From: an uncultured Bacteroidota bacterium
Lineage (GTDB): Bacteria; Bacteroidota; Bacteroidia; NS11-12g; UBA955
NCBI GenBank assembly: GCA_903959115.1
Contig: CAJBVU010000351.1
Coordinates: forward strand, 1 to 7,445
DNA length: 7,445 nt
Direction: 5' to 3'
In this document: one piece after another, positions 5,537 to 7,445 of the stretch
Layout: the number at the start of each line of letters is the position of its first letter
Numbering within the stretch: the stretch's first letter is position 1
The notes under the pieces: model-generated
What the model was told of the DNA's origin: nothing
The model's input: only the letters and a program-made list of their open reading frames with translations
The model's database searches: none
Made by a program: the position numbers and the translations under genes

Positions 5537-6904
5537 ATGAAGAAACTGATTGAAACTTTCAAACATATTTGGTCAATTGAAGAATTGCGCAGAAGGATTG
5601 TTTACACAATTTCTTTGTTGGTGATTTACCGATTGGGCTCATATGTAATTTTGCCTGGTATCGATAGCGATGCTTTAGAGGGGTTGAACAATCAAACCAA
5701 GAATAATATTTTGGGATTGATCAATACTTTCGCGGGTGGCGCATTTGGTAGAGGTGCAATTTTTGCTTTGGGAATCATGCCATACATTTCGGCTTCGATT
5801 TTCATGCAATTGTTTTCTATCGCTGTTCCTGCTTTCCAAAGAATGCAGAAAGAGGGCGAAGAAGGTCGCAGAAAAATCAATCAGTATACACGTATCTTGA
5901 CCATTGCATTTACTGCAGTTCAAGCATTTGGATATTTGAATAATATCGCCAATACTCCTGGTAACAGAGCGGCGTTGTTGTTTAACTACACCGATGTTTT
6001 GTCCTATGAAATGTTTATGATTAGTAACATCTTCTTGCTTACTGCAGGTACTATGTTTACTATGTGGTTGGGAGAACGTATCACCGATCGTGGATTGGGA
6101 AATGGTATCAGCTTGTTGATAATGGTGGGTATTATTGCCCGTATGCCATCAGCATTGTTGAGCGAATTGGTATTCAAATTCCAAGGCGCCGGATTTATCC
6201 TCTTCATTATCGAAATGGTGATTTGGTTCATGGTTGTTTTGGGTGTGATTATGTTAACCCAAGGAACCCGTAAGATTACGATTAACTATGCTAAGCGTGT
6301 TGTGGGTAACCGCCAATACGGTGGAGCACGTCAATATTTGCCAATCAAAATTTTGGCCGCCGGTGTTATGCCAATCATTTTTGCACAAGCGATTTTGTTT
6401 TTGCCTGCAACTGTGACAAGCTTCTACACACAGACGGCGCCACCAGAGTGGTTGATGAGTATGATGAATCCCAATAGCTTTTGGCACAATGCCATCTTGG
6501 TATTTTTAATTGTAATTTTCACCTATTTCTACACAGCTATTATCTTTAATCCAGTTCAGATGGCCGACGATATGAAGCGGAACAATGGTTTCATTCCCGG
6601 TATCAAACCTGGTAAACAAACTGCGAATTTCATTGATAGTGTGATTTCTAAGATAACTTTCCCTGGTGCGTTGTTCATTAGTATTGTAGCAATACTTCCG
6701 GTAATGGCATCCAGCAGTGGAGTGAATCAAGAATTCAGTCAGTTCTTTGGAGGTACTAGTTTGTTGATTTTAGTGGGTGTAGTATTAGATACGTTGCAAC
6801 AAATCGATAGCTATTTGTTGATGCGTAAATACGATGGCTTGATGAGTGGTGGGGGGAAATTGAAGGGTAGGATGACAAACCAATATAGTCAAGTTGATTT
6901 TTAA
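5537..6904 (+). CDS. secY: Preprotein translocase subunit SecY
   Basis: SecY is the inner-membrane channel of the Sec system, through which unfolded proteins cross or enter the membrane with SecE, SecG and SecA or the ribosome. The 455-residue product has ten hydrophobic segments, at about residues 20-40, 74-94, 116-135, 157-177, 186-203, 216-240, 270-292, 315-337, 374-392 and 404-422. The plug and TM2 region GGAFGRGAIFALGIMPYISA is at about 67-86. GERITDRGLGNGISLLI at 179-195 is the family signature. The cytosolic loop around FIPGIKPGKQT at 352-362 is where ribosome and SecA bind. The C-terminus after TM10 is a short basic tail. The gene ends in three in-frame stops in a row (6902-6910). The start at 5537 gives the expected amphipathic N-terminus. 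Confidence 0.99.
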   Translation: MKKLIETFKHIWSIEELRRRIVYTISLLVIYRLGSYVILPGIDSDALEGLNNQTKNNILGLINTFAGGAFGRGAIFALGIMPYISASIFMQLFSIAVPAFQRMQKEGEEGRRKINQYTRILTIAFTAVQAFGYLNNIANTPGNRAALLFNYTDVLSYEMFMISNIFLLTAGTMFTMWLGERITDRGLGNGISLLIMVGIIARMPSALLSELVFKFQGAGFILFIIEMVIWFMVVLGVIMLTQGTRKITINYAKRVVGNRQYGGARQYLPIKILAAGVMPIIFAQAILFLPATVTSFYTQTAPPEWLMSMMNPNSFWHNAILVFLIVIFTYFYTAIIFNPVQMADDMKRNNGFIPGIKPGKQTANFIDSVISKITFPGALFISIVAILPVMASSSGVNQEFSQFFGGTSLLILVGVVLDTLQQIDSYLLMRKYDGLMSGGGKLKGRMTNQYSQVDF

Positions 6905-6924
6905 TAATAATTATTGTAATTTCG
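6894..6924 (+). promoter_or_regulatory. Possible Bacteroidota-type promoter before infA
   Basis: TTG at 6894-6896 and TAATTTCG at 6917-6924, with 20 bases between them, resemble the TTTG / TAnnTTTG elements read by the primary sigma factor of Bacteroidota. The -7 element differs at one base (C for T before the final G). The site spans the end of secY and the longest gap of the window, A/T-rich and with tandem stops. It could give extra transcription of infA, rpmJ and the alpha-block genes. Such A/T-rich matches arise by chance, so this is tentative. Confidence 0.35.
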
Positions 6925-6940
6925 CAACCCTTTTAACAAG

Positions 6941-7159
6941 ATGTCCAAACAAGATGCAATAAAACAAGATGGCACGATAACGGAAGCGTTGTCAAATGCC
7001 ATGTTTCGTGTAAAGTTGCAAAACGGACATGAGATCATAGCAACCATTTCAGGAAAGATGAGGATGCACTATATCCGAATCCTACCTGGTGATCGTGTAC
7101 AAGTTGAAATGTCTCCTTATGATTTAACCAGAGGAAGAATTTCATATAGATATAAGTAA
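6941..7159 (+). CDS. infA: Translation initiation factor IF-1
   Basis: IF-1 is a cytosolic OB-fold protein that binds the 30S A site and helps IF-2 and IF-3 select the initiator tRNA. The 72-residue product is exactly the usual length. It starts MSKQDAIKQDGTITEALSNA, then has the S1-like fold with FRVKLQNGHEIIATISGKMR at about 22-41, IRILPGDRVQVEMSPYDLT at 45-63 and the end GRISYRYK. It lies between secY and rpmJ. The map and adk genes often found between secY and infA are absent. The 36-base gap upstream holds a possible promoter and no Shine-Dalgarno sequence. Confidence 0.99.
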   Translation: MSKQDAIKQDGTITEALSNAMFRVKLQNGHEIIATISGKMRMHYIRILPGDRVQVEMSPYDLTRGRISYRYK

Positions 7160-7163
7160 GACC

Positions 7164-7280
7164 ATGAAAGTAAGAACCGCAGTAAAAAAGCGCAGTGTAG
7201 ACTGTAAAATCGTACGCCGTAAGGGTAAGGTGTATGTAATTAACAAGAAGAACCCGAAATATAAGCAAAGACAAGGATAA
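7164..7280 (+). CDS. rpmJ: 50S ribosomal protein L36 (bL36), zinc-free type
   Basis: bL36 is the smallest 50S protein and binds 23S rRNA near the base of the stalk. The frame codes for 38 residues, MKVRTAVKKRSVDCKIVRRK followed by GKVYVINKKNPKYKQRQG, which fits the family at full length. Zinc-binding bL36 has three Cys and one His; here Ser11, Asn27 and a Tyr near the end replace three of them and only Cys14 remains, so this is the zinc-independent form. It starts 4 bases after infA and ends 5 bases before rpsM. Confidence 0.97.
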   Translation: MKVRTAVKKRSVDCKIVRRKGKVYVINKKNPKYKQRQG

Positions 7281-7285
7281 CCATA

Positions 7286-7445
7286 ATGGCTAGGATAGCA
7301 GGGATAGATATTCCCAAAAACAAAAGAGGCGTAATTGGCCTAACCTACATCTACGGTATAGGTAGTAGTAGAGCTGCATTGATTTTGGATCAGGCAGGGA
7401 TCAGTCACGATAAGAAAGTGAATGAATGGAACGATGACGAATTGG
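7286..7445 (+). CDS. rpsM: 30S ribosomal protein S13 (uS13), 3' partial
   Basis: uS13 lies at the top of the 30S head, touches P-site tRNA and forms intersubunit bridges with uL5. The window holds the first 53 codons plus one base; the remainder of a protein normally of about 118-126 residues lies beyond the edge. MARIAGIDIPKNKRGVIGLT at residues 1-20 and the following YIYGIGSSRAALIL, with the helix-turn around residues 22-34, are diagnostic. It opens the alpha block; rpsK, rpsD, rpoA and rplQ would be expected next. No Shine-Dalgarno sequence precedes the ATG. Confidence 0.98.
   Translation, partial: MARIAGIDIPKNKRGVIGLTYIYGIGSSRAALILDQAGISHDKKVNEWNDDEL

Noticed and set aside
1..7445. Terminators, mobile elements, CRISPR, tRNA or a new system
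   Set aside because: Gaps are 36 bases or shorter and contain no G/C-rich hairpin followed by T's. No inverted repeats, transposase, direct-repeat arrays or tRNA-like folds were seen; the window is an ordinary core operon.

Overview
This window is a segment of the conserved S10-spc-alpha ribosomal protein gene cluster. It reads entirely on the + strand and is essentially fully coding. It opens inside rpsC (uS3, start missing) and runs through rplP, rpmC, rpsQ, rplN, rplX, rplE, rpsN, rpsH, rplF, rplR, rpsE, rpmD, rplO, secY, infA and rpmJ into rpsM (uS13, end missing). That is 18 genes, 16 of them complete. No gap exceeds 36 bases and there is no gene on the - strand.

The likely source is a member of the phylum Bacteroidota, possibly the Chitinophagales/Sphingobacteriales side. 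Four things point there. Protein wording matches that phylum (S17 beginning METVRNARKE, the bL36 C-terminus VINKKNPKYKQRQG, and an 89-residue uS14 without zinc motifs). uS3 ends in an RG-rich tail. Most genes have no Shine-Dalgarno sequence. A possible promoter of the Bacteroidota type lies before infA. The assignment to phylum is fairly firm; anything finer is a guess from memory of related sequences.

Layout: positions 1-1440 hold the end of the S10 operon block (uS3, uL16, uL29, uS17). Positions 1442-6904 are the spc block (uL14, uL24, uL5, uS14, uS8, uL6, uL18, uS5, uL30, uL15, SecY). Positions 6941-7445 begin the alpha block (IF-1, bL36, uS13). Fifteen of the seventeen junctions are 16 bases or shorter, and rpmC and rpsQ overlap by one base, so the genes up to secY look like one co-transcribed, translationally coupled unit. 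The largest gap (36 bases, secY to infA) has a candidate promoter and no map or adk gene, which many bacteria carry here.

The products work together. Most are 30S or 50S ribosomal proteins, IF-1 assists 30S initiation, and SecY is the membrane channel that takes nascent proteins from the ribosome. I see no mobile element, CRISPR, RNA gene or unknown system. The second-look points are modest: two Shine-Dalgarno sites in an operon otherwise without them, zinc-free forms of bL36 and uS14, the uS3 tail, uniform TAA stops with tandem stops at some junctions, and the secY-infA junction.
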